Shown one piece after another: positions 1-8,705 of a stretch of DNA of 64,000 nt (the stretch's first letter is position 1; each line of letters begins with the position of its first letter). The translations under genes were made by a program, and so were the position numbers. This stretch comes from Labrenzia sp. VG12 (GTDB lineage Bacteria > Pseudomonadota > Alphaproteobacteria > Rhizobiales > Stappiaceae). The stretch is from positions 4,494,001 through 4,558,000 of the forward strand of contig NZ_CP022529.1 of the NCBI RefSeq assembly GCF_002237595.1, written 5' to 3'. The notes below the pieces were generated by a model. That model saw only the letters and a program-made list of their open reading frames with translations, was not told the DNA's origin and searched no databases.

Positions 1-1120
1 TGCCAAGCTTCGTGAGACCCAGCTCGATCGATGACAGCGTCCCGAGCAGCATCACCGCGTTGACATGGCCCATATGGGCAATGCGGATGCCCTTGCCGGA
101 AAGGCCTCCAATGGTACCGCCGATGGTGACGCCGCAGGTTTCCTTGGTGAAGGCGCGCAAGGCTTCTGCTTCGTCCCCGTCAAACAGCGCCACGGTGACA
201 CTGTTGGAGCGGGCATGCGGGTCGGTGATGTTGAAGCGGAGCGCGCCGCCCTCGGCCCAGACGGCGACGGCGCGCCGCGTGGCTTCGGCCAGCAGGGCGT
301 GCCGATGCCAGGCCTTTTCGAGGCCTTCGTCGAACAGCAGTTCCATCGCCTTTTTAAAGGCGAACAGCATATGTTCAGGCGGCGTGCCGCAATATTTCTG
401 GTAATGCACTTCGCCCTGGCGGAAGGTCCAGTCGGTATAATGGGTCTTCAGGTTGGCGCTTTCATGAGCCTTGTCGGCCTTCGGGCCCGCAGCGATGAAG
501 GAAAGACCTGGCGGACACATCAGGCCCTTTTGGGAGCCGGTCAGAGAGACATCGACGCCCCAGGCATCCATTTCGAACGGCACACAGCCGAGAGAGGCAA
601 TGGTGTCGACCATGAAGAGGGCCGGATGGCCGGCCGCGTCGATGGCCTTGCGGAGCGCGGCAATGTCGTTCCAGACGCCCGAGGCCGTGTCGATCTGCAC
701 CACCAGGATGGCGGCAATCTCGTGCGCCGTGTCCGCCCTCAGCCGGGCTTCGAGAGCGGTCGGATCGACCGCCCTGTCATAGCCGCCCGGCAGAATTTCA
801 GCTTCAAGTCCCATGACACCGGCCGCTTCCCCCCATCCGGTGGCGAACAGGCCTGATTCAAGCACAAGGATCTTGTCGCCCCGTTTCAGGGTGTTTGAAA
901 GCGCGGCATCCCAGGCGCCATGGCCGTTGGCGGCGTAGATGTAGGTTTTGCCCTCTGTGCGGAAGAGGTGTTTCAGCCGCGTCAGGCAATAGTCCGTCGT
1001 TTCCAGCAGCGGCCCGTCATAGATGTCGATGGCCGGCTTGTGCATGGCTCGCAGAACCTCTTCCGGAACGTTGGTCGGGCCGGGGATCATCAGAAATTCT
1101 TTGCCATTGCGGAGCGTCAT
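1..1120 (-). CDS. Class V aminotransferase, alanine/serine-glyoxylate type (3' end cut by window edge)
   Basis: PLP-dependent transaminase of fold type I. Reading from the ATG at 1120, the protein starts MTLRNGKEFLMIPGPTNVPE, the N-terminal IPGPT motif of the alanine-glyoxylate/serine-glyoxylate aminotransferase family. The Schiff-base lysine lies in LTGSQKG near residue 197, after the FMVDTIASLGC segment that supplies the PLP-contacting Asp. The frame stays open to base 1, so about 373 residues are visible and only the last few tens are missing. Family members transfer amino groups from alanine, serine or similar donors to glyoxylate or pyruvate in the cytoplasm. The exact substrate pair cannot be fixed from sequence; pyridoxamine-pyruvate and 2-aminoethylphosphonate enzymes are relatives. 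It is divergent from the N-formylglutamate amidohydrolase gene. Confidence 0.85.
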   Translation of the reverse strand, partial: MTLRNGKEFLMIPGPTNVPEEVLRAMHKPAIDIYDGPLLETTDYCLTRLKHLFRTEGKTYIYAANGHGAWDAALSNTLKRGDKILVLESGLFATGWGEAAGVMGLEAEILPGGYDRAVDPTALEARLRADTAHEIAAILVVQIDTASGVWNDIAALRKAIDAAGHPALFMVDTIASLGCVPFEMDAWGVDVSLTGSQKGLMCPPGLSFIAAGPKADKAHESANLKTHYTDWTFRQGEVHYQKYCGTPPEHMLFAFKKAMELLFDEGLEKAWHRHALLAEATRRAVAVWAEGGALRFNITDPHARSNSVTVALFDGDEAEALRAFTKETCGVTIGGTIGGLSGKGIRIAHMGHVNAVMLLGTLSSIELGLTKLG

Positions 1121-1503
1121 GGCGGGTCCTCGTTTGAAGGGGCGGTGCGTGAAGGGCCGGAGGCCGGAAGAGGGCGACCCAGGCCAGGGTCAGATCGAAA
1201 ATTGCCTGCAATTCCACGTTCGTCAAGCCGCCGCAACGGCAGTTGACTTACTGTGAGCCCCGGGGGCGCGGGAGATTGCAATCTCGAATAACTGGTGATT
1301 TCTCGAACTTGGCGCGCCACGGCAATTGCCAGGCATTTGCGCGCGACGGTAAGGTTGGCCAAGTCGTTGGAAACTCTGAAATTTGCGATTGCATATGGGT
1401 TGCGGCGGTCTGCCCTGTCTCACAGCTGCAAAGAAAATGTCTTGTTTCCGTTAAGTAAATTCTCCAAGTTAGAAATCAGATCTCGTCGTTTAGGCGTTGC
1501 TGC
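1121..1503. other. Intergenic region between divergent genes
   Basis: This 383-base gap separates two divergently read genes and so should hold both promoters. I see no convincing -35/-10 pair, sigma54 site, riboswitch or long palindrome. Short open frames on both strands here lack ribosome binding sites and recognisable products. Confidence 0.5.
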
Positions 1504-2538
1504 ATGATCCTGGTTGAAGAAGGTCAAAGCCCGATAGTTCTGTGCCTGCCTCACAGTGGCGCGGACCTGCCGAACGCTGTCGAAAAGCGCCTGAATGCGA
1601 CCGGCCGCCTGCAGGCGGATCTCGCCTGGCGTCTCGAGCGTGTCTTTGACTTTCACAAAGAGCTCGATGTGACGGTGCTGCGTTCGTCTGTTTCGCGCTA
1701 TGTGATTGATCTGGACCGCGACCCGGAGACACCGGTCGACAGGGCGATGAACCCGGCGGAAGCGCTGTGTCCGGCGACAACGCTCGACGGCAAGCGCATC
1801 TACCAGGACGGCGAAGAGCCCGGGCCGACGGAGATCGAGCAGCGCACGCTGCTGTTTCATGCACCGTTTCACAAGGCGTTGCAGCGCCAGGTCGACCGTC
1901 TGCAGCGACAGCATCGCAATGTCATCATTCTCGACTGCCAGTCCATGCGCTCCCACATCAAGGGCGTGACGGAAAATGGTCTGCCGCTTGTCAGCATCGG
2001 CACCCTGGGCGGCAGTTCGTGCGATCCGGACCTGCGCAACACCCTGGTTGGATCGTTCAAGGGACAGCAGGGCTATACCGTCAGCGTCGATGAGCAGATG
2101 CAGGGCGGTTTCATCAGTCAGAGCTTCGGCCGGCCGGACCGCGGCCTGCATGCGGTCTCGGTGTTGCTGGCGCAGCGGTCCTACCTGCGCCATGAATCGC
2201 CCCCCTTCGAGCCGGACAAGACCCGCCTCACGCGGCTGCGCGCCGTGCTGGCGGAGGCCATGACCCGTCTGGTGGACTGGACGGGCATGGGCGGCGCCGG
2301 TCCGGTTGAGCCGGATGCGTCGGGAAAAGCAGCGCCATCGGCCGAACATGTTGAGGAGACTTCTCAGGGGGAGGAGGCCTCACCTCCTGAGCAGCTGGAT
2401 ACCACTTCCGCGACCGCCGACGACGTCGAAAAGACGGATATTATTCCGGTTGATCCGATGACGCTGACCAGGGTCAGCCAGTCTCAGGCGGGTAAGGTCG
2501 AAGATGGCCCTGTGACGCCGCTGCTTGTTGCCGAATAA
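1504..2538 (+). CDS. N-formylglutamate amidohydrolase family protein (HutG-like)
   Basis: The family hydrolyses N-formyl-glutamate (final step of one histidine-degradation route) or related N-formyl/N-acyl amino acids. Seen in the 344-residue product: the N-terminal IVLCLPHSGADLP segment with a metal-ligand His, the RYVIDLDRDPE segment, FHAPFHKALQRQV with conserved His residues, and IILDCQSMRSH. These cover the whole domain in residues 1 to about 260. The last 80 residues (acidic, rich in Glu, Ser and Thr) are an extension beyond the usual family length and look disordered. The ATG at 1504 sits directly before the conserved beta strand. No other hut genes are nearby, so a histidine pathway role is not shown. 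Confidence 0.8.
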   Translation: MILVEEGQSPIVLCLPHSGADLPNAVEKRLNATGRLQADLAWRLERVFDFHKELDVTVLRSSVSRYVIDLDRDPETPVDRAMNPAEALCPATTLDGKRIYQDGEEPGPTEIEQRTLLFHAPFHKALQRQVDRLQRQHRNVIILDCQSMRSHIKGVTENGLPLVSIGTLGGSSCDPDLRNTLVGSFKGQQGYTVSVDEQMQGGFISQSFGRPDRGLHAVSVLLAQRSYLRHESPPFEPDKTRLTRLRAVLAEAMTRLVDWTGMGGAGPVEPDASGKAAPSAEHVEETSQGEEASPPEQLDTTSATADDVEKTDIIPVDPMTLTRVSQSQAGKVEDGPVTPLLVAE

Positions 2539-2544
2539 TTCCAA

Positions 2545-2558
2545 GGCTTTGCAAAGCC
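2545..2558. repeat. Perfect 14-bp palindrome between convergent genes
   Basis: GGCTTTGCAAAGCC is self-complementary. It sits in the 36-base gap between two convergent stop codons, where a bidirectional termination signal would be expected. There is no T tract, so a terminator role is only a guess. Confidence 0.3.
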
Positions 2559-2574
2559 GCGGCCCCCGGCTTCA

Positions 2575-3753
2575 TCAAACGACATTCTTTTCGATGATTG
2601 GCCGGTCTGTCGACAGTCGTTCGATGGACAAGGGCGACAGGTCCAGGGTCTGGTAACGGCCGGTCGCGATCATTTCGGCAAGGCCCCTGCCGACCGCCGG
2701 GGACTGCTGCAATCCATGACCGGAAAAACCAAGTGCAAGATGGAACCCGGGAAGGTCCGGCACCGGCCCGATGAAAGCGTTGTGATCAAAAAGGTTCATG
2801 TCGTAACTGCCCGCCCAGGCCGCGCCCGGCTTGATCGCCTCGAAGGCCGGAACCCGGGCAGCCAGGGTCGGCCAGATGTGGTCTTCAAAGAGGCTGTAGT
2901 CGACATCGAAATCAGAGCAGTCCGGGTCCCTGTCCGCTGGGGGAGCCGAACCGCAGATATAGCCCGTCCCTTCCGGACGCGCATAAGTCCCGGTCGGGTC
3001 GATCAGCAGGGGGAAGCGCGCCAGTTGGTCCCGGCACTCGAAGGTAAAGACGCAGCGCTTTCTGGAGACGACCGGCACGTCGAGGCCTGCCTGGCGGCAG
3101 AGTTCGGCCCCGCCGGACGCGCCGGCGCAGTTGACGACAACGGGTGTGCTGAGCGTGTCTCCGGTTGAAAGCTGCACCTGCCAGTCCTCACCGGTGCGGC
3201 GCACCGAGGCCCGGTCGGCCAGATAGTCGACCCCAAGGGAACGGGCCTTCTTGCGGAAGGCCTGCATCAGGCCATAGCCGTCGAACCAGCCTTCACCGGT
3301 CAGACCATGGCAACCGGCGGCAAGGTCCGTGACGTCCAGCCATGGAAACTTGGCTTTCAGGCCGCTTGCATCCAGGTAACCGATATCCGCCCCGAGTTCC
3401 TGCTGGAGCCGGTGGTTCTCCTGAAGGATCTCGACCTTGTCCGGCGTTGCCAGAAACAGGTAGCCGCCTTCGTGAAGGTCGATCACCGGACGGTCGGTAT
3501 CGACGGCAAGCGTTGCGCCGATGTCTCTCAGGAAGCGGATGCCGTAGAGCGAAATCTCGATATTGATCGCGCTGGAGAACTGCTGCCGGATCGAGGCTGC
3601 AGACCGGGCGGAGGCGCAGGTTTCATAGGCGGGGTCGGCCTCGATGACAACGATACGGCCGTCAAAGTCGTCGCGCATGGCCAGGTGGCAGGCAACGGCG
3701 GAGCCCATGACGGCGCCTCCGATAATGACAACATCCGCAGTCCGGTCCGACAT
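2575..3753 (-). CDS. FAD-dependent oxidoreductase of the DAO (sarcosine/D-amino acid oxidase) family
   Basis: A 392-residue flavoprotein predicted to oxidise an amine or amino acid C-N bond. The N-terminal Rossmann segment VVIIGGAVMGSAVACHLA (residues 9-26) binds the ADP part of FAD, followed by VVIEAD. The CASARSAASIRQQFS stretch is typical of sarcosine/dimethylglycine oxidase-like DAO proteins. The C-terminal GHNAFIGPVPDLPG-like and ALGFSGHGLQQSP segments form the second FAD contact. No signal peptide or membrane segment is visible. It follows gcdH on the same strand, 83 bases away, across a strong hairpin. Substrate is not assignable; D-amino acids, sarcosine and N-methyl compounds are all possible. 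Confidence 0.8.
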   Translation of the reverse strand: MSDRTADVVIIGGAVMGSAVACHLAMRDDFDGRIVVIEADPAYETCASARSAASIRQQFSSAINIEISLYGIRFLRDIGATLAVDTDRPVIDLHEGGYLFLATPDKVEILQENHRLQQELGADIGYLDASGLKAKFPWLDVTDLAAGCHGLTGEGWFDGYGLMQAFRKKARSLGVDYLADRASVRRTGEDWQVQLSTGDTLSTPVVVNCAGASGGAELCRQAGLDVPVVSRKRCVFTFECRDQLARFPLLIDPTGTYARPEGTGYICGSAPPADRDPDCSDFDVDYSLFEDHIWPTLAARVPAFEAIKPGAAWAGSYDMNLFDHNAFIGPVPDLPGFHLALGFSGHGLQQSPAVGRGLAEMIATGRYQTLDLSPLSIERLSTDRPIIEKNVV

Positions 3754-3791
3754 GCCACCTCCCAGGTGTTGAAATCGCGCTCTGAATCAAG

Positions 3792-3814
3792 TGCGGGCGG
3801 TCAAGCCGCCCGCA
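3792..3814 (-). terminator. Strong GC hairpin downstream of gcdH
   Basis: TGCGGGCGG and CCGCCCGCA form a perfect 9-bp stem around a 5-base loop, 23 bases past the gcdH stop codon. There is no long U tract on either strand, so it may slow or partly end transcription, or protect the gcdH mRNA 3' end, rather than act as a full intrinsic terminator. Confidence 0.45.
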
Positions 3815-3836
3815 ACGAATCTCATGTGCCGTCGTC

Positions 3837-5054
3837 TCAGAAAAACGCCTGCAGCCCGGTCTGGGCGCGGCCGAGGATCAGCGCGTGAACGTCATGCGTG
3901 CCCTCGTAGGTGTTGACCGTTTCCAGGTTCTGGGCGTGCCGCATCACGTGGTATTCCTCCTGGATGCCGTTGCCGCCATGCATGTCGCGGGCCTGGCGGG
4001 CAATGTCCAGGGCCTTGCCGCAATTGTTGCGCTTGATCAGCGAGATCATTTCCGGCGCCACCTTGCCGGCATCGAACAGCTGACCAACCCGGAGAGCGGC
4101 CTGGAGGCCAAGGGTGATTTCGGTCTGCATGTCGGCCAGTTTCTTCTGGAACAGCTGGGTCTGGGCCAGCGGCCGGCCGAACTGTTCCCGGTCGAGGCCA
4201 TATTGGCGCGCGCGGGTCCAGCAGTCCTCGGCAGCACCCATCGAGCCCCAGGCAATGCCGTAGCGGGCGCGGTTGAGGCAGCCGAACGGGCCCTTCAGAC
4301 CGGAGACGTTGGGCAGCAGAGCCTCTTCGCCGACTTCCACGCCGTCCATGACGATTTCACCGGTGATGGAAGCGCGCAGTGACAGCTTGCCGCCGACCTT
4401 GGGGGCGGTAAGACCCTTGGTGCCCTTGTCGAGCACGAAGCCGCGAATGGCGCCATCATGCGCTTCGGACTTTGCCCAGACAACGAAGACATCGGCGATC
4501 GGCGAGTTGGAGATCCACATTTTCGAGCCGGTCAGCCGGTAGCCGCCGTCGATCTTTTCTGCGCGGGTGCGCATGCCGGCCGGGTCGGAGCCTGCATCGG
4601 GTTCGGTCAGGCCGAAGCAGCCAACAAATTCGCCGCTGGCAAGCTTCGGCAGGTATTTCTGGCGCTGTTCTTCCGAGCCATAGGCATAGATCGGATACAT
4701 GACCAGGGAGGACTGGACGCTCATCATGGAGCGATAGCCACTGTCGACACGCTCGATTTCGCGCGCGACCACACCGTAGGACACATAAGAAGCCCCGGCA
4801 CAGCCATACTCTTCCGGCAGCGTGACGCCCAGAAGGCCGAGTTCGCCCATCTCGTTGAAGATCGAGCGTTCGGTCTTTTCTTCCCGGTAGGCTTCGATAA
4901 TGCGTGGCAGCAACTTGTCCTGGGCATAGGCGCGGGCGGTGTCCTGAATCAGCTGCTCGTCTTCGCCAAGCTGGTCGCGCAGGTGAAACGGATCCTGCCA
5001 GTCGAATGTGCCGCCGCCGGCAGGCGCGGACTTGATATTGGCGGGTGCATTCAT
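3837..5054 (-). CDS. gcdH: Glutaryl-CoA dehydrogenase
   Basis: A FAD enzyme of the acyl-CoA dehydrogenase family that oxidises and decarboxylates glutaryl-CoA to crotonyl-CoA in lysine, tryptophan and aromatic degradation. The 405-residue length is normal. Visible signatures are CFGLTEPDAGSDP and MWISNSPIADVFVVWAKS in the middle domain, RYGIAWGSMGAAEDC, and the C-terminal ARDMHGGNGIQEEYHVMRH followed by NTYEGTHDVHALILGRA. The Glu of YEGT is the catalytic base. The Arg/Asn/Ser pattern around the CoA pocket (SGYRSMMSVQSSL) matches glutaryl-CoA dehydrogenases rather than short-chain enzymes. The ATG at 5054 has GGGAGA upstream. A LysR gene is divergent, the usual arrangement for this enzyme and its regulator. 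Confidence 0.93.
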   Translation of the reverse strand: MNAPANIKSAPAGGGTFDWQDPFHLRDQLGEDEQLIQDTARAYAQDKLLPRIIEAYREEKTERSIFNEMGELGLLGVTLPEEYGCAGASYVSYGVVAREIERVDSGYRSMMSVQSSLVMYPIYAYGSEEQRQKYLPKLASGEFVGCFGLTEPDAGSDPAGMRTRAEKIDGGYRLTGSKMWISNSPIADVFVVWAKSEAHDGAIRGFVLDKGTKGLTAPKVGGKLSLRASITGEIVMDGVEVGEEALLPNVSGLKGPFGCLNRARYGIAWGSMGAAEDCWTRARQYGLDREQFGRPLAQTQLFQKKLADMQTEITLGLQAALRVGQLFDAGKVAPEMISLIKRNNCGKALDIARQARDMHGGNGIQEEYHVMRHAQNLETVNTYEGTHDVHALILGRAQTGLQAFF

Positions 5055-5146
5055 GATCTTGTCTCCCGAAGCCTTATCCGATCCAGGCTCTTGGATTGCA
5101 GCCCAAATGGCCGCAGGTCATTCTGTTTCCTCCAATGTTGCCGTAA

Positions 5147-5168
5147 TTTCGTTTGCAGAAAAGCGAAA
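5147..5168. promoter_or_regulatory. Imperfect inverted repeat in the gcdH/LysR divergent promoter region
   Basis: TTTCGTTTG and AAAGCGAAA flank a 4-base centre and match at 7 of 9 positions as an inverted repeat. It lies in the 161-base gap between gcdH and the LysR gene, 48 bases before the LysR start codon. The size and place suit a LysR-type operator controlling both genes. This is inferred from pattern and position only. Confidence 0.4.
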
Positions 5169-5215
5169 CCTCTTCCATCATTCATGACGAAATGGAATGA
5201 ACTGAAAGAAAATCG

Positions 5216-6139
5216 ATGAGACGCGCCTTTGTCCCGCCGGCCGACACGCTGATCGCCTTTGAATGTGCTGCCCGGCACCTGTCCTTCACACGGGCCGCCG
5301 AAGAACTGCATCTGACACAAGGGGCCGTTTCCAAACAGGTGCGCCATCTGGAGGACCGGCTGGGCGTGGAGCTGTTTCGCCGTGTCCGGCAGCGCATCGT
5401 GCTCACCGACGCGGGACGTCTTTACCTGCATGACATTCGGGGCGCCCTGGAACAGATGACGGCGGCGACCCGCCAGGTCATGTCCTATGCCGGCAGCGCC
5501 GATGTTCTGAACCTCGCAGTGTTGCCCACCTTCGGCACGCGCTGGCTGGCGCCGCGGCTGGCGGAGTTCGGCCGCCGGTATCCGGACGCCGGCCTGAACC
5601 TGAGTGTGCGGCTGCAACCCTTTGACTTCGACGAGGAGCCCTTTGACGGGGCCATCCACCACGGCGACCCTGTGTGGGCGGGCGCGATCGCCGAGCAGCT
5701 TTTTGACGAGGAGGTCATTCCGGTCGCTTCGCGCGTTTTTCGGGACCGCCACGAGATCCGCGCACCTGCCGATCTCGCCCGGGTGCCGCGCCTGCAGCTC
5801 GCCACCCGGCCTCTGGCCTGGCGGCAATGGTTTGATGCTGCCGGCGTGGAAACGGATTCGGCTTTTCAGGGGGCGCGGTTCGAGCAGTTCGTGATGATCT
5901 CGGAAGCCGCCATCCATCATGCGGGTGCAGCCCTGATCCCACGGCTCTTCATCGAGGCGGAACTTGCGTCGGGACGGCTGGTGCGCCTGTTCGACCTGTC
6001 TCTGGCGCAGCAGACCGCCTATTACTTCGTTTATCCGGAAGGCCGGACCATGCGGCCGGTCGTGGCAGCCTTTCGTCAGTGGTTGATGGAAGAGGCCCGC
6101 ACGGCCCGTGCCGACCGAGAGACAATGTTGCCCGGTTGA
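5216..6139 (+). CDS. LysR-family transcriptional regulator (GcvA-like), probable gcdH regulator
   Basis: A 307-residue LysR-type regulator. The N-terminal winged helix-turn-helix is clear: LSFTRAAEELHLTQGAVSKQ then HLEDRLGVELFRR (residues about 22-58). Residues about 95-295 form the periplasmic-binding-like effector domain; it begins LNLAVLPTFGTRWLAPRL and contains the DGAIHHGDPVW segment typical of the GcvA/AmpR-like branch. The gene is divergent from gcdH, and LysR regulators usually control the divergent neighbour, so the effector may be glutarate or glutaryl-CoA; this is inference. Its stop is only 13 bases before the start of the lipid-kinase gene. Confidence 0.88.
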   Translation: MRRAFVPPADTLIAFECAARHLSFTRAAEELHLTQGAVSKQVRHLEDRLGVELFRRVRQRIVLTDAGRLYLHDIRGALEQMTAATRQVMSYAGSADVLNLAVLPTFGTRWLAPRLAEFGRRYPDAGLNLSVRLQPFDFDEEPFDGAIHHGDPVWAGAIAEQLFDEEVIPVASRVFRDRHEIRAPADLARVPRLQLATRPLAWRQWFDAAGVETDSAFQGARFEQFVMISEAAIHHAGAALIPRLFIEAELASGRLVRLFDLSLAQQTAYYFVYPEGRTMRPVVAAFRQWLMEEARTARADRETMLPG

Positions 6140-6152
6140 GAGAATTGAGGAC

Positions 6153-7067
6153 ATGACTTTGGACAAGCAGCATCTGCGCCTGATCCTGAATGGCAAATCC
6201 GCCTCCCGACGGGACGTCCGTGCCGCCGTCGATGCGGTTCGCGGCATGGGACATGACGTATCCGTTCGCGTCACCTACGAAGCCGGAGATGTTGCCCGGC
6301 TTGTCGCCGATGCCCTGGCAGATCAGGCCGAATGTCGGATCGACACATTGGTCAGCGCGGGTGGCGACGGAACCTTGCATGAAGTGGTCGACGCGGTACT
6401 TCAGCACGTGCCCGCAGGAGACCGGCCCCCCTTTTCCTTCGCCGTCCTGCCACTCGGTACCGCCAACGATTTTGCCCGGCACATTCGTCTGGATCCGAAT
6501 GACATTCCGGGCTGCCTGCGCTTTGCCGCAAGGGCGACGGCCAAGCCGATGGATGTTGGCGAGGTCAATGGCTGCATTTTCGTCAATATGGCGACCGGTG
6601 GCTTCGGCACGCAGGTCACCGCCCAGACCGATCCCAACCTGAAGAAGGTTCTGGGGGGTGCCGCCTATCTGTTCACAGGCCTGCACCGGTTTTCGGAACT
6701 CGCGGCCTGTGAAGCACGCGTAGAGGCAGAAGGGTTTTCCTGGCAGGGGCAGTTCCTGGCCCTCGCCGTCGGCAATGGCCGACGGGCCGGCGGCGGCATC
6801 AGGCTTTGCCCGCGGGCGAAGCTCGACGACGGTTTCCTCGACCTGACGATCGTTCCCTCACCCGAAAAGGGCAAGGCGATCGACCTGCTGTCGACCTTGC
6901 TCGACAGCGGCGTTGATGGCCTCAACGATCACATCATCCAGCGCAAGGTCCGCAATCTGACAATCGAGACGGCAGACCCGGTGCAGTTCAATCTCGACGG
7001 CGAGCCGATGACCGGAACCTCCTGGCAGATCGGCATCCGCCAGCATCAGATCGACATGAAGCGGTGA
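6153..7067 (+). CDS. Diacylglycerol kinase-family lipid kinase (YegS-like)
   Basis: An ATP-dependent lipid kinase with the DAGK catalytic fold, which phosphorylates lipid hydroxyl groups at the inner membrane. The 304-residue product starts LRLILNGKSA, followed by the nucleotide-binding VSAGGDGTLHEVVDAV (near residue 65) and VLPLGTANDFARH (near 105), both hallmarks of the family. NMATGGFGTQVT and NGRRAGGGIRLCPRAKLDDGFLDL follow, ending with a C-terminal FNLDGEPMTG segment. The ATG at 6153 is chosen because it has GAGG upstream and matches the family N terminus; an in-frame ATG at 6108 would overlap the LysR gene. The spacing suggests co-transcription with the LysR gene. Confidence 0.88.
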   Translation: MTLDKQHLRLILNGKSASRRDVRAAVDAVRGMGHDVSVRVTYEAGDVARLVADALADQAECRIDTLVSAGGDGTLHEVVDAVLQHVPAGDRPPFSFAVLPLGTANDFARHIRLDPNDIPGCLRFAARATAKPMDVGEVNGCIFVNMATGGFGTQVTAQTDPNLKKVLGGAAYLFTGLHRFSELAACEARVEAEGFSWQGQFLALAVGNGRRAGGGIRLCPRAKLDDGFLDLTIVPSPEKGKAIDLLSTLLDSGVDGLNDHIIQRKVRNLTIETADPVQFNLDGEPMTGTSWQIGIRQHQIDMKR

Positions 7068-7080
7068 GGCTTGAAAACCG

Positions 7081-7872
7081 TCAGCCGATACGTTTCAACC
7101 AGCCGTCGGGGGCTGCCGAAATCAGGAGCTTGTTGTTTATCTCCTGATCGATTTCAAACTCCGGATGCGATTTCAGGAATTCATGCACGGCGGTCTTGGC
7201 GTTGTTGCCGGGCGCCCAAGGGCGGTCCGGGAAGGTATCCTCAGGCAGATCCTCGATCACGGTGTCGAACACAAGGCAATAGCTGTCTTTTGTCGCCAGC
7301 GACGCATATGCGTTGAGTTCGGCGATGACATGGTCATGGGTATGATTGCTGTCCAGGCAAACCAGGATTCGGTCATAGTCTCTGGCATAGTTGTGTACGC
7401 GCTGGATCATCTCGTCCTCGATCGAGGAGCCTTCGAACATGTCGATCTTGGCCGACATGGGATGGGCGGTCAGGGCGTCACGGTTATGCGCGCGAATGTC
7501 GATATCAATGCCGAGCACACGGCGTCGAGCCGTCTTCGGGTCCACAACACCACCGTTTTCCACGGCCTCGCAATAATCAAGCATGGCCAGCAGGGACGCG
7601 CTCATGATCAGAGAGCCACCATGAGCAATTCCGGTTTCGATAATCAGATCGGGCTTGGTTTCCCAAACCACTTCCTGAAACACGGTCATGTCAGTGGGCA
7701 GCTGAATGATCGGTCGGCCGCCCCAGGCGAAATTATACATGTACTTCTGGTCAAAGGCGGTTTTCATCCAGTCTCTGGACAGCGCCTGCCAGGCCTCCTG
7801 ACCGGGATAGGTGGAAATCCGGGCCTCGCGCTCGATCTCGAATTGCCGGATAGGGTCGTTGGTGGTCGTCAC
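7081..7872 (-). CDS. Cephalosporin hydroxylase (CmcI)-like protein, probable sugar O-methyltransferase
   Basis: A 263-residue protein with a SAM-binding Rossmann fold of the CmcI/rhamnosyl O-methyltransferase family. Visible parts are the N-terminal YMYNFAWGGRPIIQLPTDM, the SAM motif IIETGIAHGGSLIMSASLL (near residue 97), VLGIDIDIRAHNRDAL, and the metal/substrate segment VCLDSNHTHDHVIAEL. Family members in polysaccharide clusters usually methylate sugar hydroxyls despite the hydroxylase name. It is the last gene of the CDP-sugar operon. It begins with GTG, and that GTGA overlaps the stop of the upstream reductase gene, so translation is coupled. Role in this pathway is inferred from context. 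Confidence 0.75.
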   Translation of the reverse strand: MTTTNDPIRQFEIEREARISTYPGQEAWQALSRDWMKTAFDQKYMYNFAWGGRPIIQLPTDMTVFQEVVWETKPDLIIETGIAHGGSLIMSASLLAMLDYCEAVENGGVVDPKTARRRVLGIDIDIRAHNRDALTAHPMSAKIDMFEGSSIEDEMIQRVHNYARDYDRILVCLDSNHTHDHVIAELNAYASLATKDSYCLVFDTVIEDLPEDTFPDRPWAPGNNAKTAVHEFLKSHPEFEIDQEINNKLLISAAPDGWLKRIG

Positions 7873-8705
7873 TGCTGAGCTCCTGTTTGGGTCCCGCTTC
7901 TGATGCCGGCTGTTTCTATCAGCTGCGGCAGGTCCTCAAGCAGGGAACGCGGGGTAAAGTCAAATTCGTCTTGTAGCCTGGTGATATTTATTTTTGGAAA
8001 GGCACGGCGCGCACCACCGGGTGAGAAGGTGCAAGTCAAACCGTTTTTCTCAACAGCTTTTGCAATCTCGAAGTGGCTGACGGGCTGGCCGCTGGCAACG
8101 TTGTATGTCCGGTGAAGGCCACAACGTGCGATCTTTTCCGCCAGGTTGACAACATCGGAAATGGCAACATAGTCCTTGGCGGATTCCGGGCTCTCCAGGA
8201 TATTCGCCTGGCCGGTTGTGACCAGATCTTCAAGCAGTGACCCGAGAAACGTCGCCTTGCTCTGGTCTGGACCATAGACGTTGGACAAACGGATAACCTT
8301 GACTGAAGGTTGATTTAGCGACAGGCAAAGCGCCTCTCCGAGCATCTTGGAGAGGTCGTAAGTGGTGTCGGCGGACGGCAGGACCTGGACCGGTGCATCC
8401 TCGCTGGTCTCTTCAAGGCCTCCGGCCAAAGCGTAGATCCGCGTGCTGGAAAAATAGACGAAAGACTCGAAGTCGGCCTGCTCCAGAAGCCTGGCGAGAA
8501 GGCCGGCATGAGCTTCGACGGTCGCCAGCGGATGGGCCCGGAAATTTCCGGTCATCCCAATGCCATAGAAAACACGGCCAAGCGGACCACTGAGACCGGC
8601 GAGCTCGCTGCGATCCGGCTCCGCGACCTCGTAGCCTGTGTCCCGAAGAGAACGGACGAGATTGCGCCCAATGAAGCCTTGGGCGCCCAACACCGTCGCC
8701 TTCAT
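7869..8705 (-). CDS. NAD(P)-dependent epimerase/reductase of nucleotide sugars
   Basis: A 278-residue extended short-chain dehydrogenase. Seen: N-terminal VLGAQGFIGRNL (GxxGxxG dinucleotide motif), FVYFSSTRIYA with the catalytic Ser/Thr strand, YDLSK (YxxxK catalytic pair), RLSNVYGP and a YVAISDVVNL segment typical of the family. The start at 8705 is chosen because it overlaps the acetyltransferase stop as ATGA and places the Rossmann motif at residue 5; the frame is open further upstream without a better start. In this operon the likely job is reducing the 4-keto group of the CDP-sugar after epimerisation and methylation, or epimerising it. Product stereochemistry cannot be read from sequence. 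Confidence 0.8.
   Translation of the reverse strand: MKATVLGAQGFIGRNLVRSLRDTGYEVAEPDRSELAGLSGPLGRVFYGIGMTGNFRAHPLATVEAHAGLLARLLEQADFESFVYFSSTRIYALAGGLEETSEDAPVQVLPSADTTYDLSKMLGEALCLSLNQPSVKVIRLSNVYGPDQSKATFLGSLLEDLVTTGQANILESPESAKDYVAISDVVNLAEKIARCGLHRTYNVASGQPVSHFEIAKAVEKNGLTCTFSPGGARRAFPKINITRLQDEFDFTPRSLLEDLPQLIETAGIRSGTQTGAQQ

Noticed and set aside
65..856. Open plus-strand frame of 263 codons
   Set aside because: It lies wholly opposite the class V aminotransferase, whose motifs are clear; the plus-strand translation has no recognisable domain and no ribosome site.
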